Of a stretch of 64,000 nt of DNA, positions 33,823 to 46,388 are shown piece by piece. Under the pieces are notes generated by a model. That model made no database searches. It was not told the DNA's origin and saw nothing but the letters and a program-made list of their open reading frames with translations. This stretch comes from Serratia nematodiphila DZ0503SBS1. GTDB taxonomy: Bacteria > Pseudomonadota > Gammaproteobacteria > Enterobacterales > Enterobacteriaceae. Both the position numbers and the translations under genes were made by a program. Each line of letters begins with the position of its first letter. Position 1 is the first letter of the stretch. Where the stretch lies: positions 992,001-1,056,000 of the forward strand of contig NZ_JPUX01000001.1 in assembly GCF_000738675.1 (NCBI RefSeq), read 5' to 3'.

Positions 33823-36549
33823 TCAGGCCGGTTGCGCCAGATGCGCGCGCGCCGCGTGGATCACCAGTTCAATCTCATCCAACAGCTCCAGCCACTCCGG
33901 CTCCAGTTCGTCGTTGGTGATGCCCTGGCGCAGCTGCCGCTCGAGGTAGAAACACAGCTGCTTGAGGCGCGGCACGCCGCTGTAGCTGCAGCTGCCGTGC
34001 AGCTTATGGACCAGGTCGAGGATCTCGTCGTCGTGTTGCCCCTCGAGCAGCGCCTGCACCCGTTCGCGCACCTGCGGCAGGAAATCGAGCAGCATTTGCA
34101 GCAGATCGCGCGCCAGATCCGGCTTATTGGCCGCCTGACGCAGCGCCAGCGGCCAGTCGAGCGACAGCGGGGCATCGTCGGCGACGGCGCTTTCCACGTC
34201 GCCGCTGTGATAGCGCGACAGCACGCGGGTCAGCATTTTCTCGTCGATCGGCTTGGCCAGGTAGTCGTCCATCCCCGCCTGCAGCAGATGCTCGCGCTCG
34301 CCGCTGGCAGCATGGGCGGTGACGGCGACAATCGGCGTGGAGTTGTGATGCGGCAACTGGCGGATCAGCTCGCTGGCGTGAATGCCGTCCATCTTCGGCA
34401 TTTGAATGTCCATCAGGATCAGATCCAGCACGTTGTCGCGCGCCAGCGCCAGCGCTTCCTCGCCGCTCTCGCACAGCAGGGTTTTTTCTACCTGTTCTCC
34501 CAACAACGTGCCGATCAGCTTCAGGTTAGCCGGGTTGTCGTCAACCGCCATCACCGTCAGCGGCAGGCGTTTACGCTCAGGCTGCGCGGTGAGGCGTGCC
34601 GGCGCCTCCATCCGGAGCATCGGGAACAGTCGGGTGCTGGTGATCGGCTTGATCAGGCAGCCGAGCGCGCCTTGTTGTTTAAGCAGTTCGGCATCGATTT
34701 GCGCCTGGCACGGCAGCGCCAGAATGACCCGATCGGCCAGCTTCAGCGAGGCCAGCAATTTGTCCTCGTGCTGCGCCATGTTGTCGCGGAACGGGATCGG
34801 CACGCCGGCCAGCAGGAAATCATAGTGGCTTGGCGGCAACTGGCCCAGCGTCGGCGAGTGGGTGATCACCAGCTGCGTGACGCTGAGCATGTTGAGCGTC
34901 GCCTGCGCCGCCGTCGGGTTGGACTCGATATAGGCCAGCGTTTTGCCGTTCAGATCCGGCAGGCTCGGCGCCAGCGACAGCATGCCCTCATTCAGATCCA
35001 GCGTGATATGGAACCAGAAGGTCGAGCCGCGGTTCAACTGGCTGTGGAAGCAGATATCGCCCCCCATCTCTTTCACCAGCTTTTGCGTGATCACCAGCCC
35101 CAGCCCGGTGCCGCCATGGCGGCGGGAGATGCTGGCGTCCGCCTGGCGGAATGCCTGGAACAGCTGCGACTGCTGGCGTTCGGAGATGCCGATGCCGGTA
35201 TCGTGGATCTGCACTTCCACTTCCACCCGGCGATCCAGCTGTTTGCGCAGCTCGACGCGAATGTCGATATTGCCGGTTTCGGTGAATTTGATGGCGTTGC
35301 CCAGCAGGTTGGTGATGATCTGCTGCAGGCGCAGCGAGTCGCCGATCACCTGCTCCGGCACGTCGTTGTGCACATCCAGCGTCAGCTCCAGGCCCTTGTC
35401 GTGGGCGCTGGGCGCCAGCAGCACCACCACTTCGTCCAGCGTTTCACGCAGGGCGAACGGAATATGCTCCAGCACCAGCTTGCCGGCCTCCAGCTTGGAG
35501 AAGTCCAGCACGTCGTTGATGATGGTCAGCAGGTTGTTGGCCGAGCGCTCGATGGTCTGCAAATAGTCGGTCTGGGTTGCGCTCAGATCGGTTTTCAGCA
35601 TCTGGCGGGTGAAGCCGATCACGCCGTTGAGCGGAGTACGCAGCTCATGCGACATGTTGGCCAGAAATTCGGACTTGATGCGCGCCGCCTCCTGCGCACG
35701 TTTTTTCGCCAGATCCAGTTCGACGTTCTGGATCTCCATCTGCTCCAGCGTTTCGCGCAGGTCTGACGTGGCCTGATCGATGTTCTGCTGCATCTCTTCG
35801 TGATAGGCGGTAAGCGACATCGCCATCGAGTTGATGCCGTTTTTCAGCATGTGCAGCTCGCCGAGCATGTAGCCTTCCACGCGGCTGTCGAGCTGGCCGC
35901 GGCGGATGCGGTCGACGGTGTTCACCATATTGCGGATCGGGCCGGTCACGTCGCGCATCAGCCGGTAAGCGAACAGGATGGCGATGCACATGCACAGCAG
36001 CAACAGCAGGGTAGAGACAAAGACCTCTTTATATTGCTGCAGCCGCACCGACTGCAGATCCAGCTCGATCGCCACATAGCCCAGGTTGTTGTCGGGATGG
36101 CTGCCGCCGTCGGCGGTTTCATCCGGATACTGGCTTTCCGACAGGATCGGCGTGCGCAGGATCAGCGAATCGCCGCGTCGGGTGAGCATCAGATCGGTGG
36201 GCAACGGCACGCCTTTCGGCAGCTGCAGCTGAGCGAAGTTGTGATGATAATTGGAGGTGACGAACAGGTTATTCTGCGCATCAAACACGGTGATCGAACG
36301 CACGATGTCCGAATGGCGGCGGTGCAACAGGCTGACCAACTGCCTGACCGATTCGCGGCTGCGGAACGTCATGCCGTACTCGCTGGCCACCGCCAGCGGC
36401 TCGATGATGCTGGCGCCGGCGTCGACCAGTTGTTCCTGCAGCTCGTTATAGCGGTGCACCACGAAGAAGGTGCTGAGCAGCAAACCAATCAGCAAGGTCG
36501 GTGCCAGAATCAGGATCATCATGCGCGCACGCAGGCTGTATTTGGTCAT
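33823..36549 (-). CDS. barA: BarA, hybrid sensor kinase of the BarA-UvrY system
   Basis: BarA phosphorylates UvrY to switch on CsrB-type small RNAs and so controls carbon storage and motility. The 908-residue protein has two transmembrane helices (about 9-31 and 177-196) flanking a periplasmic domain, and HAMP near 200-250. His301 lies in the [11 protein letters not shown] kinase box, and the HATPase motifs NLLGNAIKF and GGTGLGLVI follow. A degenerate middle receiver is followed by a true receiver with Asp714 in [11 protein letters not shown] and an HPt domain with His848 in [12 protein letters not shown]. All four phosphorelay modules are complete. It is divergent from rlmD. Confidence 0.97.
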   Translation of the reverse strand: MTKYSLRARMMILILAPTLLIGLLLSTFFVVHRYNELQEQLVDAGASIIEPLAVASEYGMTFRSRESVRQLVSLLHRRHSDIVRSITVFDAQNNLFVTSNYHHNFAQLQLPKGVPLPTDLMLTRRGDSLILRTPILSESQYPDETADGGSHPDNNLGYVAIELDLQSVRLQQYKEVFVSTLLLLLCMCIAILFAYRLMRDVTGPIRNMVNTVDRIRRGQLDSRVEGYMLGELHMLKNGINSMAMSLTAYHEEMQQNIDQATSDLRETLEQMEIQNVELDLAKKRAQEAARIKSEFLANMSHELRTPLNGVIGFTRQMLKTDLSATQTDYLQTIERSANNLLTIINDVLDFSKLEAGKLVLEHIPFALRETLDEVVVLLAPSAHDKGLELTLDVHNDVPEQVIGDSLRLQQIITNLLGNAIKFTETGNIDIRVELRKQLDRRVEVEVQIHDTGIGISERQQSQLFQAFRQADASISRRHGGTGLGLVITQKLVKEMGGDICFHSQLNRGSTFWFHITLDLNEGMLSLAPSLPDLNGKTLAYIESNPTAAQATLNMLSVTQLVITHSPTLGQLPPSHYDFLLAGVPIPFRDNMAQHEDKLLASLKLADRVILALPCQAQIDAELLKQQGALGCLIKPITSTRLFPMLRMEAPARLTAQPERKRLPLTVMAVDDNPANLKLIGTLLGEQVEKTLLCESGEEALALARDNVLDLILMDIQMPKMDGIHASELIRQLPHHNSTPIVAVTAHAASGEREHLLQAGMDDYLAKPIDEKMLTRVLSRYHSGDVESAVADDAPLSLDWPLALRQAANKPDLARDLLQMLLDFLPQVRERVQALLEGQHDDEILDLVHKLHGSCSYSGVPRLKQLCFYLERQLRQGITNDELEPEWLELLDEIELVIHAARAHLAQPA

Positions 36550-36615
36550 GGGATTCCAATGTGGGAGAATTGACAGCTGACACTAGCTTAATGAACCAGC
36601 ACACAATCGACAAAT

Positions 36616-37965
36616 ATGGCGCAATTCTACTCTCCCAAACGCCGCGTGACGACCCGGCAGAGCTCACAAATCTTCACCGTGACGGTGAGCGATCTCGATC
36701 CTTTCGGCCAGGGCGTGGCGCGCCACGACGGCAAAGCGGTGTTCGTGCCGGGCGTCTTGCCGGGCGAGCAGGCGGAAATCCAGCTGACCGAAGACAAGCG
36801 TCAGTTCGCCAAAGGCAAACTCAAACGCTTGCTGAGCCGCAGCCCGCAGCGGGTAGAACCGCGCTGCCCGCATTTCGGCGTGTGCGGCGGCTGCCAGCAG
36901 CAGCACGCGGATGAGGCGCTGCAACAGCAGAGCAAGGCGGCGGCGCTGGTGCGCATGATCGCCCGCGAAACCGGCGTAACCCCGCAACAGGAACCGGTGA
37001 TCGCCGGCCCGGAATACGGCTATCGCCGCCGCGCCCGCCTGAGTCTGGTATGGCAGCCGAAGCTGCAGCGCCTGATGATGGGCTTTCGGCAGGCGGCCTC
37101 CAGCGAGCTGGTGGCGGTGGAGCACTGCCCGGTGCTGCGGCCGGAGCTGGAGCAGCTGCTGGCGCCGGTGCGCGCCTGCCTGAGCGGGCTGCAGGCGGTG
37201 CGGCGGCTGGGGCATGTGGAGCTGGTGCTGGCGGATAACGGCCCGCTGCTGGTGCTGCGTCATCTCGACGCGCTGAAAGAGGCGGATCGGCAGGCGCTGT
37301 TGGCGTTTGGCGAGCGGGAAAAGGTCGCCGTTTATCTGGCGCCGGACAGCGAACGGGTGGAAAAACTGTGCGGTGAAACGCCGTATTATCAGGTTGACGG
37401 GCTACGCTTAGACTTCAGTCCGCGCGACTTTATTCAGGTCAATGACGTCGTAAACCAACAAATGGTGGCGCAGGCCCTTGAATGGCTCGACATTCAACCC
37501 AATGATCGGGTGCTGGACCTGTTCTGCGGCATGGGTAATTTCACCCTGCCGCTGGCGCGCCGCGCCGCCGCGGTGGTGGGCATCGAAGGTGTTGCCACGC
37601 TGGTAGCGAATGGGCAATATAATGCACATAAGAATAAGCTGAATAATGCGTCGTTCTTCCATGAGAATCTGGAGGACAACGTTGCGCGGCAACCTTGGGC
37701 AGCACAAGGGTTTGATAAGGTGATGCTGGATCCCGCCCGCGCCGGTGCGGCCGGGGTGATGTCACACATTGTAAAACTGGCGCCGGCGCGGGTGGTGTAT
37801 GTTTCCTGTAACCCCACCACGCTGGCTCGCGACAGCAACGTGCTGTTGAACGCCGGTTATCGTCTTGCGCGCGTGCGGATGTTGGATATGTTTCCGCACA
37901 CGGGGCATCTTGAATCAATGGCGCTGTTTATCAACGAGCGTGCGCCAGAGGTCGCTGCAAAGTAG
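36616..37965 (+). CDS. rlmD: RlmD, 23S rRNA m5U1939 methyltransferase
   Basis: RlmD (RumA) methylates U1939 of 23S rRNA using SAM and carries a 4Fe-4S cluster. The 449-residue protein opens with a TRAM domain ([25 protein letters not shown], about 19-43). The cluster cysteines lie in [10 protein letters not shown] near residues 84-93, and a fourth in VEHCPVL near 171. The methyltransferase fold shows [25 protein letters not shown], and the catalytic cysteine in [12 protein letters not shown]. relA begins nine bases after the stop. Confidence 0.97.
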   Translation: MAQFYSPKRRVTTRQSSQIFTVTVSDLDPFGQGVARHDGKAVFVPGVLPGEQAEIQLTEDKRQFAKGKLKRLLSRSPQRVEPRCPHFGVCGGCQQQHADEALQQQSKAAALVRMIARETGVTPQQEPVIAGPEYGYRRRARLSLVWQPKLQRLMMGFRQAASSELVAVEHCPVLRPELEQLLAPVRACLSGLQAVRRLGHVELVLADNGPLLVLRHLDALKEADRQALLAFGEREKVAVYLAPDSERVEKLCGETPYYQVDGLRLDFSPRDFIQVNDVVNQQMVAQALEWLDIQPNDRVLDLFCGMGNFTLPLARRAAAVVGIEGVATLVANGQYNAHKNKLNNASFFHENLEDNVARQPWAAQGFDKVMLDPARAGAAGVMSHIVKLAPARVVYVSCNPTTLARDSNVLLNAGYRLARVRMLDMFPHTGHLESMALFINERAPEVAAK

Positions 37966-37974
37966 GGAGAAGTT

Positions 37975-40206
37975 ATGGTTGCGGTAAGAAGTGCACATCT
38001 GAATACGGCGGGTGAGTTCGCTCTCGATGAGTGGATCGCCGGCTTGGGGCTACCTAACCCGCAGTCATGTGAGCGATTGGCCGCAACCTGGCGTTATTGT
38101 GAGCAGCAGACCCAAAACCATCCTGACGCCTCGCTGCTGCTGTGGCGCGGCCTGGAGATGGTGGAAATTCTCTCGACGCTGAGCATGGACAACGACAGCA
38201 TGCGCGCCGCGCTGCTGTTCCCGCTGGTGGACGCCGGCATCGTGCAGGAAGAGACCCTGACCGAAGCGTTCGGCAAGGGCATCGTCGCGCTGGTGCACGG
38301 CGTGCGTGATATGGACGCCATTCGCCAACTGAAAGCCACCCAAAACGACTCGATGGCCTCCGAACAGGTCGACAACGTGCGCCGCATGCTGTTGGCGATG
38401 GTGGAGGATTTCCGCTGCGTGGTCATCAAGCTGGCGGAGCGCATCGCCCACCTGCGTGAGGTGAAAGACGCGCCGGAAGACGAACGCGTGCTGGCGGCGA
38501 AAGAGTGTTCCAACATCTACGCCCCGCTGGCCAACCGGCTCGGCATCGGCCAGCTGAAGTGGGAGCTGGAGGATTTCTGCTTCCGCTACCTGCATCCGGA
38601 AGAATATAAGCGCATCGCCAAGCTGTTGCATGAGCGCCGCATCGATCGCGAACAGTTCATCGACGATTTCGTCGCCGGGCTGCGCGCCGAGATGGCCAAC
38701 GAAGGCATTCGGGTGGAGATCTACGGCCGGCCGAAACACATCTACAGCATCTGGCGCAAGATGCAGAAAAAACACCTGGCGTTCGACGAACTGTTCGACG
38801 TGCGTGCGGTGCGCATCGTGGCGGAGCGCCTGCAGGATTGCTACGCGGCGTTGGGCATCGTGCATACCCACTTCCGCCATTTGCCGGATGAGTTCGACGA
38901 CTACGTCGCTAACCCGAAACCGAACGGCTACCAGTCGATCCACACCGTGGTGCTGGGGCCGCGCGGCAAAACCGTAGAGATTCAGATCCGCACGCGCCAA
39001 ATGCACGAAGACGCCGAACTGGGCGTGGCCGCGCACTGGAAGTACAAAGAGGGCGCAGGCGTGACCGTGCGCTCCGGCTACGAAGAACGCATCGCCTGGC
39101 TGCGCAAGCTGATCGCCTGGCAGGAAGAAATGGCGGACTCCGGCGAGATGCTCGACGAAGTGCGCAGCCAGGTGTTCGACGATCGGGTCTATGTATTTAC
39201 CCCGAAAGGCGACGTGGTGGATCTGCCGGCCGGCTCCACGCCGCTCGATTTCGCCTACCACATTCACAGCGACGTCGGTCACCGCTGTATCGGCGCCAAG
39301 ATCGGCGGCCGCATCGTGCCGTTTACCTATCAGCTGAAGATGGGCGATCAGATTGAGATCATCACCCAGAAACAGCCGAACCCGAGCCGCGACTGGCTGA
39401 ACCCAAACCTGGGGTATGTCACCACCAGCCGCGGGCGCTCGAAGATCCACAACTGGTTCCGCAAGCAGGATCGCGACAAGAACATTCTCGCCGGCCGCCA
39501 GATGCTGGACAACGAACTGGAACACCTCGGCATCAGCCTGAAAGAGGCCGAAAAGCTGCTGATCCCGCGCTACAACATGAACTCGCTGGACGAGGTATTG
39601 GCGGCGATCGGCGGCGGGGACATTCGCCTGAACCAGATGGTGAATTACCTGCAGGGTAAGTTCAACAAGCCGAGCGCCGAAGAACAGGATCGCGAGGCGC
39701 TGCGCCAGCTGGTGCAGCAGAAAGCGCCGCCGCCGGCCCGCAACAAGGACAACGGCCGAGTGGTGGTGGAGGGCGTGGGCAACCTGATGCACCACATTGC
39801 CCGCTGTTGCCAGCCGATCCCTGGCGACGACATCGTCGGTTTTATCACCCAGGGGCGCGGTATCTCGATCCACCGTGCGGACTGCGATCAACTGGTCGAT
39901 TTGCAATCGCACGCGCCGGAGCGCATCGTCGATGCGGTATGGGGTGAAAGCTACTCCAGCGGTTATTCGCTGGTGGTGCGCGTGATGGCCAACGATCGCA
40001 GCGGGTTGCTGCGCGACATTACCACCATTTTGGCCAACGAAAAGGTCAACGTGCTGGGGGTTGCCAGCCGCAGCGACACCAAGAAACAGTTGGCCACCAT
40101 CGACATGGATATCGAAATCTACAACCAGCAGGTGCTGAGCCGGGTGCTGGCGAAGCTGAACCAGCTGCCGGACGTGATAGACGCCAAGCGTCTGCACGGC
40201 AACTAA
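37975..40206 (+). CDS. relA: RelA, (p)ppGpp synthetase I
   Basis: RelA makes the alarmone (p)ppGpp on stalled ribosomes during amino acid starvation. The 743-residue protein is one residue shorter than E. coli RelA. The N-terminal hydrolase-like domain has lost its HD pair (LLFPLVDAGIV), so it should only synthesise. The synthetase region includes RPKHIYSIWRKMQKKH, FDELFDVRAVRIV, YQSIHTVVLGPRGK and VEIQIRTRQMHEDAE. The TGS domain follows (VYVFTPKGDVVDLPAGSTPLDFAYHIH, near 405), then the zinc-finger or RIS region with CCQPIPGDDIVGF, and a C-terminal ACT domain. It follows rlmD closely. Confidence 0.98.
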   Translation: MVAVRSAHLNTAGEFALDEWIAGLGLPNPQSCERLAATWRYCEQQTQNHPDASLLLWRGLEMVEILSTLSMDNDSMRAALLFPLVDAGIVQEETLTEAFGKGIVALVHGVRDMDAIRQLKATQNDSMASEQVDNVRRMLLAMVEDFRCVVIKLAERIAHLREVKDAPEDERVLAAKECSNIYAPLANRLGIGQLKWELEDFCFRYLHPEEYKRIAKLLHERRIDREQFIDDFVAGLRAEMANEGIRVEIYGRPKHIYSIWRKMQKKHLAFDELFDVRAVRIVAERLQDCYAALGIVHTHFRHLPDEFDDYVANPKPNGYQSIHTVVLGPRGKTVEIQIRTRQMHEDAELGVAAHWKYKEGAGVTVRSGYEERIAWLRKLIAWQEEMADSGEMLDEVRSQVFDDRVYVFTPKGDVVDLPAGSTPLDFAYHIHSDVGHRCIGAKIGGRIVPFTYQLKMGDQIEIITQKQPNPSRDWLNPNLGYVTTSRGRSKIHNWFRKQDRDKNILAGRQMLDNELEHLGISLKEAEKLLIPRYNMNSLDEVLAAIGGGDIRLNQMVNYLQGKFNKPSAEEQDREALRQLVQQKAPPPARNKDNGRVVVEGVGNLMHHIARCCQPIPGDDIVGFITQGRGISIHRADCDQLVDLQSHAPERIVDAVWGESYSSGYSLVVRVMANDRSGLLRDITTILANEKVNVLGVASRSDTKKQLATIDMDIEIYNQQVLSRVLAKLNQLPDVIDAKRLHGN

Positions 40207-40220
40207 GCTCACATCGCCTT

Positions 40221-40285
40221 TCGGGCCGTATGCGCCATCGATACGGCCCGAGAACCATGCATTCGGTGGGCGCTCCCATGCGCCC
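40221..40285. other. Two hairpins in the relA-mazG spacer
   Basis: TCGGGCCGTAT and ATACGGCCCGA (40221-40231 with 40241-40251) form an 11-bp perfect stem, and GGGCGC with GCGCCC (40268-40273 with 40280-40285) a 6-bp stem followed by a pyrimidine-rich stretch. Only the second could act as a weak terminator. E. coli carries mazEF at this spot; nothing coding is visible here. Confidence 0.55.
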
Positions 40286-40308
40286 TCATTCTTTCTCAGA
40301 GATTTTTT

Positions 40309-41103
40309 ATGACCCAATCCACTCCGCTGCAGCGCCTGCTGAACATCATGAAAACGCTGCGCGATCCCCAGGTCGGTTGCTCGTGGGATCGCAAGCAAAC
40401 TTTCGCCACCATCGCGCCCTACACGCTGGAAGAGACTTACGAAGTGCTGGACGCCATCGAGCGGCAGGACTACGCCGATCTGCGCGACGAACTGGGCGAT
40501 TTGCTGTTCCAGGTGGTGTTCTACGCCCAGATGGGGCAGGAGCAGGGGCTGTTCGATTTCGATGAGGTGTGCACCGCCATCAGCGATAAGCTGGAGCGCC
40601 GTCACCCGCATATCTTCGGTGACGCCGAGGGTGGGGACAGCGAAGCCGTGGCCGCGCGCTGGGAGCAGCTCAAGGCCGGCGAGCGCGCCGAAAAAGCGCT
40701 GCACTCGGTGCTGGACGACATTCCGCAGGCGTTGCCGGCGCTGATGAAGGCGCACAAAATCCAAAAACGCTGCGCCTCGGTCGGTTTCGACTGGAACACC
40801 CTGGGGCCGGTGCTGGACAAAGTGTACGAAGAGATCGATGAAGTGATGCACGAAGCCCGCCAGGCGGTGGTCGATGAGAGCAAGCTGGAAGAGGAGATCG
40901 GCGATCTGCTGTTCGCCACGGTGAACCTGTCGCGCCATCTGGGGCACAAAGCGGAGAACGCGCTGCAGGCGGCGAACCGCAAGTTCGAGCGCCGCTTCCG
41001 CCAGGTGGAAGCGATCGTCCAGCAACGCGGGCTGCGGCTTGAAGACGCCACGCTGGAGCAGATGGAAGACGCCTGGCAGCAGGTGAAACGCCAGGAAAGT
41101 TGA
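40309..41103 (+). CDS. mazG: MazG, nucleoside triphosphate pyrophosphohydrolase
   Basis: MazG hydrolyses NTPs and dNTPs to monophosphates and is reported to lower ppGpp during starvation in E. coli. The 264-residue protein has the typical two MazG domains. The first carries EETYEVLDAI and ELGDLLFQVVF (residues about 43-70), the second EEIDEVMHEAR and EEEIGDLLFATVN (about 178-208), with the metal-binding glutamates and aspartates in place. It follows relA, but the toxin-antitoxin pair that lies between them in E. coli is absent. Confidence 0.96.
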   Translation: MTQSTPLQRLLNIMKTLRDPQVGCSWDRKQTFATIAPYTLEETYEVLDAIERQDYADLRDELGDLLFQVVFYAQMGQEQGLFDFDEVCTAISDKLERRHPHIFGDAEGGDSEAVAARWEQLKAGERAEKALHSVLDDIPQALPALMKAHKIQKRCASVGFDWNTLGPVLDKVYEEIDEVMHEARQAVVDESKLEEEIGDLLFATVNLSRHLGHKAENALQAANRKFERRFRQVEAIVQQRGLRLEDATLEQMEDAWQQVKRQES

Positions 41104-43092
<1,989 letters not shown>

Positions 43093-43104
43093 CATATTTG
43101 GTAG

Positions 43105-44469
<1,365 letters not shown>

Positions 44470-44493
44470 GTTCGACCGATTCGGTTGCTAAAT

Positions 44494-44519
44494 AAAAACC
44501 CGCCGCGGCGGGTTTTTTT
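44494..44519 (+). terminator. Terminator after eno
   Basis: AAAAACCCGCC and GGCGGGTTTTT pair around GC-rich loop bases, followed by a run of seven T. It marks the right edge of the conserved mazG-pyrG-eno block. Confidence 0.93.
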
Positions 44520-44766
44520 ATGTTTTAAATTCGTGATGATTGTCAGTTTAATAATAAGTTTTTCATTGAAAGCGTGGTTTTGTTTAACCCGATAATTTCA
44601 TTAAAGATAGTAAACGCGATTATTTTATATTCCCATTTTGTTTGCTTTATAACTATTCGTTACTAGACTGCCAATAAGGCAGTTTATTTTCGCCGTTCTG
44701 CCGTGGACCTTCATCATCACCATACCTTAATACTGCCGGCTTGCTGGCCGGTTGAGCGAGGGCTTG
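44520..44766. other. AT-rich region upstream of the FAD oxidoreductase gene
   Basis: This 247-base stretch is clearly more AT-rich than the window as a whole. I found no credible gene. ACTGCC and GGCAGT (44667-44672 with 44678-44683) form a small hairpin followed by TTATTTT, which could attenuate transcription entering the cassette. A weak GC-rich dyad lies just before the start codon near 44735-44751. No promoter stands out well enough to call. Confidence 0.5.
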
Positions 44767-45957
44767 ATGCGACAACGAATCATCATTGTCGGCGGTGGAA
44801 CCGGCGGCACCATCCTGGCCAATTTATTGGCCGCAAAATTACACCGGGAAATTATTAATAATAAAGTCGAGTTATTAATGATATCGGATTCACCGCTGCA
44901 TTATTACAAACCGGCGTTTATGTATGTGGCGTTCAATGCTTTTTTCAAGCAAGAGCTCACGCGCTCACAGCGGAGTTTATTGCGGCCCGAAATACAGTTT
45001 ATTATTGATAAAGCGGAATCTTTCGATTTAAAACAGCGAAGTATAGCGACGCAAAGCGGTAAATTTTATTCCTATGATTTTCTGGTTTTCGCCACCGGCT
45101 GCGTACCCTGGCCAGAGCGCATCGAAGGATTGGCGCAGGCGGGCGATCATTTTTACCAGTATCAGGCCGCCAGGCGGTTAGCGCATAAATTGGCGACGAT
45201 CGAGAAAGGCCGCATTTTCATCACCGTGTCCTTCCCTGAAACGCCCAACGTGCCCCACCAGTGCGGTATCGCCCCGATCGAAACCACCCTGATGCTGGAT
45301 GACTACCTGCGGCGGCGCGGCGTGCGCAAGGCGGTAGAGATTGTGTACACCTATCCGACCATTTCTCAACTCTTGCGTAACTGCCTGTTTTTACAGCGCC
45401 CGACAGGCGAAGCGCTACCCGCCATTTTTGCCGCACGTGACATTCTCCACCAGCGTGGGTTTACCCTCAGCCGGGTAGACGCCCAACGTAACATCGCCTA
45501 TTCCGCTGAGGGGGAAGAGCAGCCGTTCGACATTCTGATGGCAACGCCGCCGATTCGCGCAGTCGAGGCGGTGCGCAATACCGGGTTGAGCGAGAGTCAA
45601 AACGGTGAAGGCTGGCTGCCGACCGATCATCAAACGCTGCAGGTCTACGGCCAACAGGGCGTGTATGTCATAGGCGATACCGTGGATTTGCCGGTCAGCA
45701 AGGCCGGCGGCTCTTGCCATAATCAGGCGCCGGTCATTGCCGACAACATCGTGGCGGAAATGCGGCTGGGCCAAACCGTGAGCCATTATGACGGCAAGGT
45801 GCAGGCGGTCGCGCAAATGGGGCTGAATGCCGGCATGCCGCTGGTGTACGACTACCGTCACGACGTGCTGCCGACGCCCGCCACCAAGGTGGGCGGCATG
45901 CTGCGCAATGGGTTTAACCGCGGCCTTTACTGGGCCACGGTAAGGGGGATGCTATGA
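44767..45957 (+). CDS. FAD-dependent oxidoreductase, sulfide:quinone reductase-like
   Basis: The 396-residue protein has a two-dinucleotide-fold flavoprotein layout: RIIIVGGGTGGTILANLL at residues 4-21 binds FAD, LVFATGC at 106-112 closes the first fold, and GVYVIGDTVDLP at 298-309 is the second FAD motif. The segment HQCGIAPIETTLMLDDY (Cys166) matches the CxxxPxE region around the central catalytic cysteine of sulfide:quinone reductases. However, no cysteine follows Cys317, where the second essential one usually lies. I chose the ATG at 44767 (GAGGG five bases upstream) over a TTG at 44752. The first 300 bases are AT-rich. It overlaps the next gene by four bases. Function is inferred only; sulfide, persulfide or thiol oxidation feeding quinone is plausible. 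Confidence 0.75.
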   Translation: MRQRIIIVGGGTGGTILANLLAAKLHREIINNKVELLMISDSPLHYYKPAFMYVAFNAFFKQELTRSQRSLLRPEIQFIIDKAESFDLKQRSIATQSGKFYSYDFLVFATGCVPWPERIEGLAQAGDHFYQYQAARRLAHKLATIEKGRIFITVSFPETPNVPHQCGIAPIETTLMLDDYLRRRGVRKAVEIVYTYPTISQLLRNCLFLQRPTGEALPAIFAARDILHQRGFTLSRVDAQRNIAYSAEGEEQPFDILMATPPIRAVEAVRNTGLSESQNGEGWLPTDHQTLQVYGQQGVYVIGDTVDLPVSKAGGSCHNQAPVIADNIVAEMRLGQTVSHYDGKVQAVAQMGLNAGMPLVYDYRHDVLPTPATKVGGMLRNGFNRGLYWATVRGML

Positions 45958-46358
45958 CGGGAAGCACGGTGCATGCGGCTGACCTGCAATCATTGGCGGC
46001 GTTGCTCGAGAAACTGCAGCCGCTACTGGCGGGTGGCCGGTTGGATAACGTGGTCGATCTGTTGTCGCTGCTGTCGGACGTGGTGGATATTGCCGACAAC
46101 GCGCTGGTGGAGAAACTGGCCGGCGTCTTTGAAGGTTTGGTGACCCTCGGCTGGGAAGGCGGAACGGCGCTGCAGATGGCGCACAGCGAGCTGCAGTTGA
46201 ATCCTCCACCGGCCAGTTTTCGCGCGCTGTACGCCTTGCTGAAGCAGCCGGATACCCTGCTGGGGTTAACGCTGCTGCTGCGTACTTTACAAATCATCGG
46301 CCAGCGCACGCGAGACAGCGCGTTGCCGTCAGCCCTGTCAGATGAATCGTCGAATTAA
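45954..46358 (+). CDS. DUF1641 family protein
   Basis: This 134-residue protein has no signal peptide and is almost entirely helical in pattern. The segment LYALLKQPDTLLGLTLLLRTLQIIG (about residues 94-118) fits the DUF1641 (PF07849) family, whose members often neighbour SQR-like flavoproteins or formate dehydrogenases; their job is unknown. The start overlaps the flavoprotein stop (ATGA), so the two are almost certainly made together and may form a complex or a membrane-association unit. The methionine gamma-lyase gene starts 30 bases later behind a strong AAGGAG site. Confidence 0.75.
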   Translation: MTGSTVHAADLQSLAALLEKLQPLLAGGRLDNVVDLLSLLSDVVDIADNALVEKLAGVFEGLVTLGWEGGTALQMAHSELQLNPPPASFRALYALLKQPDTLLGLTLLLRTLQIIGQRTRDSALPSALSDESSN

Positions 46359-46388
46359 GCTTCACCCACTCAGGTAAGGAGTTGTGTT

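Noticed and set aside
33790..35766. A 658-codon open frame on the + strand opposite barA
   Set aside because: It lies wholly opposite the well-supported barA gene and has the same low-complexity shadow composition.
44752..44766. TTG start for the flavoprotein gene
   Set aside because: It would add five residues (MSEGL) before the nucleotide-binding strand and has no better ribosome site than the ATG at 44767.
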